Notes under the pieces: generated by a model
What the model saw: only the letters and a program-made list of their open reading frames with translations
Told to the model about the DNA's origin: nothing
The model's database searches: none
Made by a program: the position numbers and the translations under genes
NCBI RefSeq assembly: GCF_030732095.1
Contig: NZ_JAVAMQ010000001.1
Span: forward strand, 1-64,000
Source of the DNA: Paracoccus spongiarum
GTDB taxonomy: Bacteria > Pseudomonadota > Alphaproteobacteria > Rhodobacterales > Rhodobacteraceae
Length of the DNA stretch: 64,000 nucleotides
Direction: 5' to 3'
Part shown: piece by piece, positions 49,425 through 58,058 of the stretch
How the letters are laid out: each line of letters starts with the position of its first letter
Position numbering within the stretch: the stretch's first letter is position 1

Positions 49425-50610
49425 CCGCACCGCGCCGCACGCCCTGACCCTTGTCGCGCTGGCCGGGGTGGCGGCGCTGTCGATGAACGTCTTCCTGCCC
49501 TCACTTCCTGGCATGGCGCGGGATTTCGACGTCGACTACGCGGTGATGCAGCTGTCGGTCTCGGCCTATATCGGGGCCAGCGCGGTGCTGCAGCTGCTGG
49601 GCGGACCGGTCAGCGACCGCTTTGGCCGCAGGCCGGTCGCGCTGGCCGGGCTGGGCATCTTCGTGCTGGCGACGCTGGGCACGCTGCTGGCCCCCGATGC
49701 GACCAGCTTTCTGGTGTTCCGGCTGATCCAGGCCGCCGTGTCGGTCTGCATGCTGCTGTCGCGCGCGGCCGTGCGCGACATCTACGAGGGCGAGAAGGCG
49801 GCCTCGATGATCGGCTATGTCACGATGGGCATGGCGGTGGTGCCGATGGTCGCGCCGGTGATCGGCGGCATCCTCGACGAGGCCTTCGGCTGGCGCGCGA
49901 ATTTCGCGATGATGGGGCTTCTGGGCGTCGGCACGCTGATCCTCGTCTGGCGCGACATGGGCGAGACGGTGCGCGACGGCGGTCTGCCGATGCGCGACCA
50001 GGTGCGCAACTACCCCATCCTCGCACGCTCGCATCGCTTCTGGGGCTATTGCCTCGCGGCCACGCTGTCCTCGGGGTCCTTCTTCGCCTATCTCGGCGGT
50101 GCGCCCTTCGTGGGCGAGCATGTGTTCCACCTGTCGCCCGCGCAGGTCGGCTATTTCTTCGCGGCCCCGGCGACAGGCTATCTGATCGGCAACTTCCTGT
50201 CGGGCCGCTACACCGTGCGGATCGGGCTGAACCGGATGGTCCTGATCGGCGCGGTCATCTGCCTCGTGGCGCTGTCGCTGTCGCTGGCGCTGCTGCTGCT
50301 GGGTGTGGTGCGGCCGGTCATCTTCTTCGGCGCCATCGCCTTCATGGGCCTCGGCAACGGCCTCGTCATGCCCAACACCAATGTCGGCATGATGAGCGTC
50401 CGACCCGAGCTTGCCGGCACCGCCAGCGGGCTGGGTGGCGCGCTGGCGGTCGCGGGCGGCGCGGCGCTGTCGGCGCTGGCCGGGGCGCTGCTGACACCCG
50501 GCGCGGGCGCGACGCCGCTGCTGGTCATCATGTGCGCCTCGGCCAGCGGGGCGCTGCTGGCGATCCTGTGGGTGCTGCACCGCGAAAGACAGCTGGCGCG
50601 GGTCGGCTAG
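49411..50610 (+). CDS. MFS transporter, Bcr/CflA type
   Basis: A 399-aa, 12-helix major facilitator. The N-terminal MNVFLPSLPGMARDFDV and the motif A GGPVSDRFGRRPV (about residues 64-76) match the Bcr/CflA drug-efflux branch, as do RAAVRDIYEG and VAPVIGG. It probably exports a drug or metabolite such as sulfonamide- or bicyclomycin-like compounds. It ends without an obvious terminator. Confidence 0.88.
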   Translation: MTGPDRTAPHALTLVALAGVAALSMNVFLPSLPGMARDFDVDYAVMQLSVSAYIGASAVLQLLGGPVSDRFGRRPVALAGLGIFVLATLGTLLAPDATSFLVFRLIQAAVSVCMLLSRAAVRDIYEGEKAASMIGYVTMGMAVVPMVAPVIGGILDEAFGWRANFAMMGLLGVGTLILVWRDMGETVRDGGLPMRDQVRNYPILARSHRFWGYCLAATLSSGSFFAYLGGAPFVGEHVFHLSPAQVGYFFAAPATGYLIGNFLSGRYTVRIGLNRMVLIGAVICLVALSLSLALLLLGVVRPVIFFGAIAFMGLGNGLVMPNTNVGMMSVRPELAGTASGLGGALAVAGGAALSALAGALLTPGAGATPLLVIMCASASGALLAILWVLHRERQLARVG

Positions 50611-50760
50611 GCAGGCGGGCCCGGGGGCGGCGGCACACCCAATCTTAAGCCTTTTGCGCCATGCTTGCCGGCATGACCCGATTCCGCGCGCCGACCCCCT
50701 GCATGCCGCGACCGTCGCGCCCCGCGCGGCGCGGACGCGTGGCGGGGCTTGCCCGCCGGC

Positions 50761-50791
50761 CTTTGCAAAGGCTAGAGCCTTCTTTGCAAAG
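50761..50791. promoter_or_regulatory. Double CTTTGCAAAG operator before the ScfR/RamB-type gene
   Basis: Two identical 10-bp palindromes, CTTTGCAAAG at 50761-50770 and 50782-50791, lie with centres 21 bp apart, about two helical turns. Between them AAGGCT/AGCCTT forms a third inverted repeat at 50768-50781. TTTGCAAA pairs are the known targets of ScfR-family regulators, so autoregulation is likely. Confidence 0.75.
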
Positions 50792-50804
50792 CAGGGGGGC
50801 GATC

Positions 50805-52202
50805 ATGGCGACGCAGAAGATCTATGCAGGCACATCCCTGCGCGAAACCCGCGCGCGGGCCGGGCTGACTCAGCGGCGGCTTGCGGAACGGCTGGGTGTC
50901 TCGCTGCCCTATCTGTCGCAGATGGAGAACAACCACCGGCCGATCTCGGCGGGGGTTCTGCTGCGCCTGGCGCAGGAATTCGGCATCGACCTGACCACCC
51001 TCGCCTCGGGCGATGCCGAGCGCATGGTCATCGACATGCAGGAAGCACTGGCCGACCCGCTGTTCGACACGCAGCCGCCGCTGGCCGATCTGCGCCTTGC
51101 CGCCACCAATGCGCCGGTTCTGGCACGCGCCTTCCTCGACCTCTACCGGGCGCATCGGCAGGGCCAGGAAAGACTGGCAGCGCTGGACGAGGCGATCGGG
51201 GCCGCCGGCCAGAACACCCTGTCGACCCCGTGGGAGGAGGTGCGCGATTTCTTCCACTATTGCGACAACTACATCGACGCCGTGGACCGCGCCGCGGAAC
51301 GCTTTGCCGCGCCCGACGGCCGGCGGCGCGATCTCTGGCCCGAGGCGGTCGCGGCGCTTGCCGCCAACGGCATCGGCGTCTCGCTGATGGAACTGCCGGC
51401 GAACGCGGTGTTCCGGCGCCAAGGCGAGGAGTTGCAGGTGAATGCGGCCGCCGAGGCATCGACGCGCCTGTTCCAGCTGCTGCATCTGGTGGCGTTGGAA
51501 CGTCATGCGGACCTGATCGAGGCGACTCTGGACCTCGCCCGGTTCCGCAGCGAGACCGCCCGGCAGGTTGCGCGGCTGGGGCTGGCCAACTATTTCGCGG
51601 GGGCTGCGCTGATGCCCTATCGCCCGTTCCTCGCGGCCGCGCAGGCCGAACGGCACGATCTGGAACGGCTGGCGCATCTCTTCGGTGCCTCGCTGGAACA
51701 GGTGGCCCACCGGCTGTCCACCCTGCAGCGGCCGGGCGCGAAGGGGGTGCCGTTCTTCTTCGTGCGCGTCGATCAGGCCGGCACCATCACCAAGCGCCAT
51801 TCCGCCACGCGGCTGCAATTCGCGCGATTCGGCGGCGCCTGCCCGCTGTGGAACGTGCATCGCGCCTTTGAACAGCCTGGGCGTTTCCTGCGCCAGCTGG
51901 CCGAAACGCCGGACGGGATGCGCTACCTGCTGCTGTCGCGCGACGTGTCGAAACATGCCGGCGCCTTCAACGCGCCGGTGCGCCGCTTTGCCATCGGGCT
52001 GGGCTGCGAGGTCACCCATGCCGGCGGGCTGGTCTATGCCGACGGGCTGGACCTCGCCAAGCCCCGCGCCTTCGAGCCGATCGGCATTTCCTGCCGGATC
52101 TGCCCGCGCCCCGACTGCCACCAGCGTTCGGTGCCGCCGATCGACCGGCCGCTGCGCATTCCCCCGGACAGAAACGGACCCCTACCCTATGAGATTGCGT
52201 GA
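50805..52202 (+). CDS. ScfR-family regulator (PccR/RamB type)
   Basis: The 465-aa protein has an N-terminal XRE helix-turn-helix (LRETRARAGLTQRRLAERLGVSLPYLSQMENN). A peptidase M78/IrrE-like region and a C-terminal ScfR domain follow, ending in the family's Cys motif GISCRICPRPDCHQR. ScfR proteins control short-chain acyl-CoA pathways: PccR governs propionyl-CoA use, and RamB the glyoxylate and ethylmalonyl-CoA routes. I cannot tell which subtype this is. The frame is open upstream, but ATG 50805 comes just after a double TTTGCAAA operator. No acyl-CoA pathway gene is adjacent. Confidence 0.87.
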   Translation: MATQKIYAGTSLRETRARAGLTQRRLAERLGVSLPYLSQMENNHRPISAGVLLRLAQEFGIDLTTLASGDAERMVIDMQEALADPLFDTQPPLADLRLAATNAPVLARAFLDLYRAHRQGQERLAALDEAIGAAGQNTLSTPWEEVRDFFHYCDNYIDAVDRAAERFAAPDGRRRDLWPEAVAALAANGIGVSLMELPANAVFRRQGEELQVNAAAEASTRLFQLLHLVALERHADLIEATLDLARFRSETARQVARLGLANYFAGAALMPYRPFLAAAQAERHDLERLAHLFGASLEQVAHRLSTLQRPGAKGVPFFFVRVDQAGTITKRHSATRLQFARFGGACPLWNVHRAFEQPGRFLRQLAETPDGMRYLLLSRDVSKHAGAFNAPVRRFAIGLGCEVTHAGGLVYADGLDLAKPRAFEPIGISCRICPRPDCHQRSVPPIDRPLRIPPDRNGPLPYEIA

Positions 52203-52374
52203 CGACTTCGCCACCGCGCGCGCCACGGCAATCGCCGCCGCCGCGGGGGCCTCGGCGGAAACCTGCCCGGCAAGGCATGTATCCGCGCATCTGCAGCGTG
52301 TGCGCCACCTCGCGAGTTGCAAAGAAGGCACAGACCCTGTTTACCCCGGTTCAATTGGAACCTGCGCCCTCCCG

Positions 52375-53709
52375 ATGAAACGGGGGCATGTCCTCGGGGG
52401 ACAGCTTTTGTCGCTGAACGTCTTGAACCGTGTGAACAGCTCGCTCGAGCGTATCCTGCCCGAACAGCGACTTTTCCTGCGCTCGGACGACGCGACCCGC
52501 TTTGTGCGGCTGCGCCCGCTGACCCAGCTTGCCGGCATCCTCGGAATCACCACCGCCTTCGGATGGCTGCTGGTCGCCAGCTCGATCCTGGTGATCGACG
52601 CGATCAGTTCGGGCTCGTCGCGCGACCAGATGGTGCGCGCGCAATCCGCCTTCGAGACGCGGCTGGACCAGCTGTCGGCCGAACGCGACGCCCGCGCGGC
52701 CGAGGCGCTTGCGGCCCAGAACCGCTTTGCCGTGGCGCTGGACCAGGTCTCGGCGATGCAGTCCAAGCTGCTGGCATCGGAAGAGCGCCGGCGCGAGCTC
52801 GAGACCGGCATGAAGGTCGTGCAATCGACCCTGCGCGAGGCGATCACCGAACGCGATCATGCCCAGAAGATCGCCGGCAGCGACGAGGGCCTTGATGCAG
52901 AGGCCGAGCGCGCGCAGGAGGCGTCGATCGCGCTGGACATCCTGTCGGGCGAGCTGCGCACCGCGGCCGCCGAACGCCGCGAGGCCATCGACGCCGCCAG
53001 CGCGGCGCTCAGCGAAGCCGCCGAACTGGAATTGCAGCGCGACGAGATCATCGCCCGCAACGACGAGATCCTGGCCCAGCTCGAAAGCGCGGTCACCGTC
53101 TCGGTCGAGCCGCTGGACGATCTGTTCCGGTCGGTGGGCATGAACCCCGAAGAGGTGCTGGACACGATCCGGCAGGGCTATTCCGGCGAGGGCGGCCCGC
53201 TGACCGCCACCGCCTATTCCACCCGCGGCGACGCGGCGCTGAGCCAGCGCGAGGCGAAGGCCAAGCAGATCATCGTCACGCTGGACCAGATGAATACCTA
53301 TCGCATCGCGATGCAGAAACTGCCGCTGGTGATGCCGCTGAAGGATGCTTACCGGCTAACCTCGGGATTCGGGCGCCGCTGGGGCCGGATGCATGAGGCG
53401 CTCGACATGGCCGGCCCGGTGGGCACGCCGGTCTATGCGACGGCCGACGGCGTGGTGTCCCATGCCGGTCGCCAGGGTGCCTATGGCAATCTCATCAAGA
53501 TCCAGCACGAGTTGGACAACGAGACGCGCTATGCGCATCTGTCGCGAATCCGGGTGAAGCCGGGTCAAAGGGTGTCGCAAGGCGACCTGATCGGTGATAT
53601 GGGCAATACCGGACGCTCGACCGGTCCGCATCTGCATTACGAGGTACGGAGGAAAGGTCGGGCCGTAGACCCGATGAGCTTCATCAAGGCAGCAAGCAAT
53701 GTTCAGTAA
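52375..53709 (+). CDS. M23-family murein peptidase with coiled coil
   Basis: The 444-aa protein is membrane-anchored by a helix near residue 55 (LTQLAGILGITTAFGWLLVASSILVIDAI). A long coiled coil (about 85-245) and a C-terminal LytM/M23 zinc domain follow. The metal ligands are all present: His340 and Asp344 (HEALD) and His419/His421 (HLH). It is predicted to be an active peptidoglycan endopeptidase in the periplasm. The ATG at 52375 starts at the first good start after an imperfect GGTTC/GAACC inverted repeat (52348-52362). It overlaps the bactofilin gene by 11 nt, a known peptidase-bactofilin pairing for cell shape. Confidence 0.9.
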   Translation: MKRGHVLGGQLLSLNVLNRVNSSLERILPEQRLFLRSDDATRFVRLRPLTQLAGILGITTAFGWLLVASSILVIDAISSGSSRDQMVRAQSAFETRLDQLSAERDARAAEALAAQNRFAVALDQVSAMQSKLLASEERRRELETGMKVVQSTLREAITERDHAQKIAGSDEGLDAEAERAQEASIALDILSGELRTAAAERREAIDAASAALSEAAELELQRDEIIARNDEILAQLESAVTVSVEPLDDLFRSVGMNPEEVLDTIRQGYSGEGGPLTATAYSTRGDAALSQREAKAKQIIVTLDQMNTYRIAMQKLPLVMPLKDAYRLTSGFGRRWGRMHEALDMAGPVGTPVYATADGVVSHAGRQGAYGNLIKIQHELDNETRYAHLSRIRVKPGQRVSQGDLIGDMGNTGRSTGPHLHYEVRRKGRAVDPMSFIKAASNVQ

Positions 53710-54217
53710 GACCCGCGTGACCGAAACCCGTCCCAACCAGCCCGGCACCGCCGCCCAGGGCACCGAGCCCGAGCGCGCCGCGGCCCCCGCCGGGCCGGCC
53801 GCAACCGAGCGTGGCGCGGACGCCCCCGCCGCCGCCCCGCAGCAGCAGCGCGGCCGCACCAGCCCCTCGGTGCTGTCCTCGGACCTGACGGTGACCGGCA
53901 ACATCCGCACCGATGGCGACATCCAGATCGAGGGCAATGTCGAGGGCGACATCCGCGCGCATCAGCTGGTGATCGGTGAAAGCGCCACCATCAAGGGCGA
54001 GATCGTGGGCGACGAGGTCGTGGTGAACGGGCGCGTGGTGGGCCGCGTGCGCGGGCTGAAGGTGCGGCTGACCGCAACCGCGCGGGTCGAGGGCGACATC
54101 ATCCACAAGACCATCGCCATCGAATCGGGCGCCCATTTCGAAGGCTCGGTGCAGCGTCAGGAAGATCCGCTTGCCAATGGCGGCACCAAGAAGCTTGCGC
54201 CCCCGGTCTCTGGCTGA
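53699..54217 (+). CDS. bacA: Bactofilin
   Basis: The 172-aa protein has a disordered Ala/Pro-rich head (residues 1-55) followed by a polar beta-helix bactofilin domain (about 57-150) with the repeated pattern GNIRTDGDIQIEGNVEGDIRA and GDEVVVNGRVVGRV. It polymerises into cytoplasmic, membrane-linked filaments that position envelope enzymes. The preceding M23 gene overlaps it by 11 nt, so they probably work together on cell shape. Confidence 0.93.
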   Translation: MFSKTRVTETRPNQPGTAAQGTEPERAAAPAGPAATERGADAPAAAPQQQRGRTSPSVLSSDLTVTGNIRTDGDIQIEGNVEGDIRAHQLVIGESATIKGEIVGDEVVVNGRVVGRVRGLKVRLTATARVEGDIIHKTIAIESGAHFEGSVQRQEDPLANGGTKKLAPPVSG

Positions 54218-54247
54218 GGCGCCTGCCCGTCCTACGATTCAGCCTTG

Positions 54248-54270
54248 CGGCCCGCATTCGCGGGCCGTTT
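54248..54270 (+). terminator. Hairpin terminator after bactofilin
   Basis: CGGCCCGC-ATTC-GCGGGCCG forms an 8-bp perfect stem (54248-54255 with 54260-54267), followed by TTT. It lies 30 nt after the bactofilin stop. Confidence 0.65.
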
Positions 54271-54430
54271 GCACATGCGTCACCATGCCACCGGGGATTT
54301 TCGCCTCCTCGATGAAAAACCCTGCGCGGATTGCTGAAAGACGCAGCGTCACAATGCGCTACTGTCCCCCCGGGAAGCGGGCATCGCGGCGCCCAGCCGG
54401 CAGCCCGCCGCAATCATCATCGGAGGATCC

Positions 54431-55285
54431 ATGAAACTTCTACGCTATGGCCCGGTCGGGCAGGAACGCCCCGGGCTTCTGGACGCCGAAGGCCGCGTGC
54501 GCGACCTTGGCGCGCATGTCGCCGACATCGCCGGCGCGGCCCTGACCCCGGAAGGGCTGGCGCGGATCGCAGCGCTTGACCCGGCCACGCTGCCTCTGGT
54601 CGAGGGTCGGCCGCAGCAGGACCTGCGGCTTGGCGCCTGCGTCTCTGGCGTGGGCAAGTTCATCGGAATCGGCCTGAACTACGCCGACCACGCGGCCGAG
54701 GCCGGAATGGAGGTGCCCAGCGAGCCGATCCTGTTCACCAAATGGACCAGCTGCATCGCCGGTCCCGATGACGACCTCACGCTGCCCAGGGGCGCCGAGG
54801 CGACCGACTGGGAGGTCGAACTGGGCATCGTGATCGGCTCGGAGGCGCGCGATGTCAGCGAAGCCGAGGCGCTGGACCACGTCGCCGGCTACTGCCTCAT
54901 CAACGACATCAGCGAGCGCGACTGGCAGCTGCGGCGCGGCGGCAGCTGGGACAAGGGCAAGGGCCAGGACGGCTTCGGTCCGATCGGCCCCTGGCTGGTG
55001 ACACCCGACGAGATCGGCGATCTGGCCGCGCTTGGCATGTGGCTGGACGTGGACGGCCACCGCTACCAGCAGGGCAGCACCGCCACCATGGTCTTCGGAC
55101 CGGCGGCACTGGTCGCCTATTGCTCGCGCTTCGCGACGCTGCATCCGGGCGACGTGATCAGCACCGGCACCCCGCCGGGCGTCGGCATGGGCCAGAAGCC
55201 GCCGGTCTATCTGCGCCCCGGACAGGTGATGCGGCTTGGCATCGACGGCCTCGGCGTGCAGACACAGCATGTGAAGGGCAGCTGA
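54431..55285 (+). CDS. Fumarylacetoacetate hydrolase-family protein
   Basis: The 284-aa protein has the FAH fold: an N-terminal domain, then IGIGLNYADHAAEAGMEVPSEPILFTKW with the conserved metal and acid residues, and Asp/Glu pairs in DWEVELGIVIG and DISERDWQLR. The FAH family covers isomerases and hydrolases of aromatic and sugar-acid pathways, including 2,4-diketo-3-deoxy-rhamnonate hydrolase. The SDR gene follows 12 nt downstream, so the pair may be part of a sugar-acid or aromatic catabolic step. 'Ureidoglycolate lyase' labels exist for this family but are not supported by context here. ATG 54431 follows CGGAGGA. Confidence 0.85.
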   Translation: MKLLRYGPVGQERPGLLDAEGRVRDLGAHVADIAGAALTPEGLARIAALDPATLPLVEGRPQQDLRLGACVSGVGKFIGIGLNYADHAAEAGMEVPSEPILFTKWTSCIAGPDDDLTLPRGAEATDWEVELGIVIGSEARDVSEAEALDHVAGYCLINDISERDWQLRRGGSWDKGKGQDGFGPIGPWLVTPDEIGDLAALGMWLDVDGHRYQQGSTATMVFGPAALVAYCSRFATLHPGDVISTGTPPGVGMGQKPPVYLRPGQVMRLGIDGLGVQTQHVKGS

Positions 55286-55297
55286 AGGAGATCACCG

Positions 55298-56035
55298 ATG
55301 GCAACGCCGCGCAGCATCGTCATCACCGGCGCCGGCAGCGGCATCGGCAGGGCCACCGCGCGGCGGTTCCTTGCCGCTGGCTGGCATGTGGCGGTGCTGG
55401 GCCGCCGCGACAGCGCCCTGCGCGAGACGGTGCAGGACCACCCTGCCCTGATCCTGCCCTGCGACGTGACCGACCACGCCGCGGTCGATGCCGCCTTCGA
55501 CGCGGTGACAGCGCAGTGGGGCCGACTGGACGTGCTGTTCAACAATGCCGGGCGCGGCGCCGCGCCCGCGGCACCCGACGCGCTGGACCCCGCCGAATTC
55601 CACGCCGTGATCGCGGTGAATGTCACCGGCATGTTCCACTGCGCCCGCGCCGCGTTCCGGGTGATGCGCGCACAGGCGCCACAGGGCGGCCGGATCATCA
55701 ATAACGGCTCGATCTCGGCCCATGCGCCGCGGCCGGGCTCGATCGCCTATACCACCTCGAAACACGCGGTCACCGGGCTGACACGCAGCCTGTCGCTGGA
55801 CGGCAGGGCCTGCGGGATCGCCTGCGGGCAGATCGACATCGGCAATGCCGCGACCGGGCTTCTGACGCAGGTCAGCCGGTCGGCGGCCGATGCCGCGGCG
55901 CCGCCGCCAGAGCCGACCATGGACGTGTCGGTGGTGGCCGATGCCGTGCTGCACATGGCCGGCCTGCCCGAGGGCGCCAATGTGCAGTTCCTGACCGTGA
56001 TGGCCACCACCATGCCCTTCATCGGCCGCGGCTGA
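55298..56035 (+). CDS. Short-chain dehydrogenase
   Basis: The 245-aa classical SDR has TGAGSGIG (about residues 9-16), NNAG, NNGSISAHAPRPG and the YTTSK catalytic pair. The AGGAG start is good and it lies 12 nt after the FAH-family gene. The substrate is unknown; it likely oxidises a hydroxyl group of the compound handled by the FAH-family enzyme. A short CTGAG/CTCAG repeat overlaps its stop and that of the convergent DUF2189 gene. Confidence 0.85.
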   Translation: MATPRSIVITGAGSGIGRATARRFLAAGWHVAVLGRRDSALRETVQDHPALILPCDVTDHAAVDAAFDAVTAQWGRLDVLFNNAGRGAAPAAPDALDPAEFHAVIAVNVTGMFHCARAAFRVMRAQAPQGGRIINNGSISAHAPRPGSIAYTTSKHAVTGLTRSLSLDGRACGIACGQIDIGNAATGLLTQVSRSAADAAAPPPEPTMDVSVVADAVLHMAGLPEGANVQFLTVMATTMPFIGRG

Positions 56036-56043
56036 GGCGCGTC

Positions 56044-56883
56044 TCAGTCGTCGGGCAGAAGCCGGCGATAGACATGCCAGCTGGCATGGCCAAGAATCGG
56101 CAGCGCGACGAAGAGGCCGAGGAAATAGGGCAGGATGCCCAAGAACAGGAAGCCCGCGATCATCGCCGCCCAGACCGCCATCACCGGCCCGTTCATCAGC
56201 ACCGCGCGGACCGATGTGATGATCGCGGTGATGAAGTCGACCTCGCGATCCAGCAGCACCGGCAGCCCGACCACGGTGAAGGAGAACAGCACCGCCGCAA
56301 ACATCCCGCCGATCAGCGTGCCGACCAGCAGCATCACCAGCCCTCTGCCCTCCATCAGCAGCGCGGGAGAACTGGTGATGTTGGTCAGCGCCGACACGCC
56401 CATGAACAGCGCGAACACGGTATGCGCCACGAACACCCAGAACATGAACAGCAGCAGCACGACCATCGCCATCGAGGGCACCTGCCGGTCCTTCTGCGCA
56501 AAGACGACGCCCAGCACTCCGGGCCAGTCCAGCGATTCCTGCGCCTCGATGCGGCGGCTGACCTCGTAGAGGCCGACCGCCGCGAAGGGGGCGATCAGCG
56601 GGAAGCCGAGGATGAAGGGGATCAGCCACCAGTCGCGTCCTACGGCAAAGGCGACCAGGGCCAGCACCAGCCCGCCCGCCACGTAGAAGGCCGCAAACAG
56701 CAGGCCAAAGGCCGGGGCGCGGCGGAAATCGGCCCAGCCGGCCGACAGCGCAGCGCCAAGATCCGGCAGGCCGATCTGCACCGGCTCGGGCAGTTCGTCA
56801 GGCCGATCGGGCGCCGGATCGGGCAGCGGCCGCACCGGCGGCTCGGGGATTGGTCGGGGGTCGGTCGCGTCTGATCGGGTCAC
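56044..56883 (-). CDS. DUF2189 membrane protein
   Basis: The 279-aa protein starts at GTG 56883 after GGAGGA. It has a Pro/Asp-rich cytoplasmic head (residues 1-42) and about six hydrophobic helices from residue 60 on (GLLFAAFYVAGGLVLALVAF, LIPFILGFPLIAPFAAVGLY, MAMVVLLLFMFWVFVAHTVF). This matches the DUF2189 family, predicted membrane proteins sometimes near cytochrome c oxidase genes. No function is known. It lies upstream of coaD's 3' end on the same strand but seems independent. Confidence 0.85.
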   Translation of the reverse strand: MTRSDATDPRPIPEPPVRPLPDPAPDRPDELPEPVQIGLPDLGAALSAGWADFRRAPAFGLLFAAFYVAGGLVLALVAFAVGRDWWLIPFILGFPLIAPFAAVGLYEVSRRIEAQESLDWPGVLGVVFAQKDRQVPSMAMVVLLLFMFWVFVAHTVFALFMGVSALTNITSSPALLMEGRGLVMLLVGTLIGGMFAAVLFSFTVVGLPVLLDREVDFITAIITSVRAVLMNGPVMAVWAAMIAGFLFLGILPYFLGLFVALPILGHASWHVYRRLLPDD

Positions 56884-56958
56884 ATAGTCCTCCCATCCTG
56901 CGCGCGTTCGCGTCCAAGATTACGGAGGATCGGCGATCAAGGCAACGGCCGCGGCGGC

Positions 56959-57450
56959 CTAGCGAAAGCGCCCGGCAAGCGCCTCGTTGACGGCGGGCGT
57001 GACGAATTTCGACACGTCGCCTCCCAGCCGCGCGATCTCCTTGACCAGCTTCGAGGCGATCGCCTGCCGCCGCGCATCCGCCATCAGGAAGACCGTCTCG
57101 ATGCTGCTGTCCAGGGCCCGGTTCATCCCGACCATCTGGAACTCGTACTCGAAATCCGCGACCGCCCGGAGGCCCCGCACGATCACCGTGGCGCCGACAT
57201 CGCGGGCGCAGTCGATCAGCAGGTTCTCGAACGGGTGGACCAGGATCTCGCCGCCGGTCCGCGCGGCGATCGCGTCGCATTCGGCCCGCACCATCGAGAC
57301 CCGCGCCTCCAGGTCGAACAGCGGGCTCTTGTCGCGGTTGATCGCGACGCCGATCACCAGACGGTCGACCAGCGCCATCGCGCGCTGGATGATGTCGACA
57401 TGACCGAGTGTGATCGGATCAAAGGTGCCGGGATATAGTCCGATGCGCAT
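56959..57450 (-). CDS. coaD: Phosphopantetheine adenylyltransferase
   Basis: Adenylates 4'-phosphopantetheine in coenzyme A synthesis. The 163-aa protein has GLYPGTFDPITLGHVDII with the catalytic His17 of the nucleotidyltransferase TxGH motif, and VIVRGLRAVADFEYEFQM. The C-terminal VTPAVNEAL is less usual but within the family. The next upstream gene on this strand is a CBS protein. Confidence 0.97.
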   Translation of the reverse strand: MRIGLYPGTFDPITLGHVDIIQRAMALVDRLVIGVAINRDKSPLFDLEARVSMVRAECDAIAARTGGEILVHPFENLLIDCARDVGATVIVRGLRAVADFEYEFQMVGMNRALDSSIETVFLMADARRQAIASKLVKEIARLGGDVSKFVTPAVNEALAGRFR

Positions 57451-57538
57451 GGCCAGGCATCCTCGTGCAGGGTCACGGAGTCAGGCAAACCCGATTCCGC
57501 GACCGGATGCAAGTGCTTGGGCCAGAAGGGCCGCCCGC

Positions 57539-58000
57539 TCAGCTGCCCATGATCATCCCGGTCAACGCCTCCTTCTCGGCCGCAAGCTCCTTCAGGCGGC
57601 CGCTGACCGCATCGCCGATCGAGACGACGCCCAGCATGTGCCCGTCCTGATCGACGACCGGAAGATGGCGGAATCGCCCCTCGGTCATCCGCTCGAGGAT
57701 CGTCAGCGCGTCCTCGCCGGTGGTGCAGGTCTGCACGCTGGTGGTCATCACCTCCGAGATCGGCGTCGACAGCACGTCGGCGCCGCCCTTGCCCAGCTGC
57801 CGCACGATGTCGCGCTCCGACAGGATCCCGGCGGGCGTCCTGCCGTCCTCCGACACCACGACCGCGCCGATGCGCAGATCGGAGAGAAGCTGCACCGCAT
57901 CGGCCAGCGTCTGCCCGGGCTTGATGGTGACGATGGTGGCCGCGGCCATCCCCGGCTTGCCCGAGCTTTCCTTCATCGTCAGCAACTGTTTGACCAACAT
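57539..58000 (-). CDS. CBS-domain protein
   Basis: The 153-aa protein consists of two CBS motifs (about residues 10-70 and 78-140: VVVSEDGRTPAGILSERDIV and LPVVDQDGHMLGVVSIGD). It binds adenosine nucleotides in related proteins and may act as a small energy sensor. Start ATG 58000 follows AAGGAG. It has no enzymatic domain of its own and its partner is unknown. Confidence 0.88.
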   Translation of the reverse strand: MLVKQLLTMKESSGKPGMAAATIVTIKPGQTLADAVQLLSDLRIGAVVVSEDGRTPAGILSERDIVRQLGKGGADVLSTPISEVMTTSVQTCTTGEDALTILERMTEGRFRHLPVVDQDGHMLGVVSIGDAVSGRLKELAAEKEALTGMIMGS

Positions 58001-58058
58001 CGACTTGCACTCCTTCGCGGCGAGGTTGAGTTCATCTTTTTCCCCGAATCGTCCCGCG

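Noticed and set aside
54431..55285. Ureidoglycolate lyase for the purine pathway
   Set aside because: The protein has the FAH fold, not the AllA fold. It is 12 kb from the purine island and paired with an SDR, so the label would rest on family mis-annotation.
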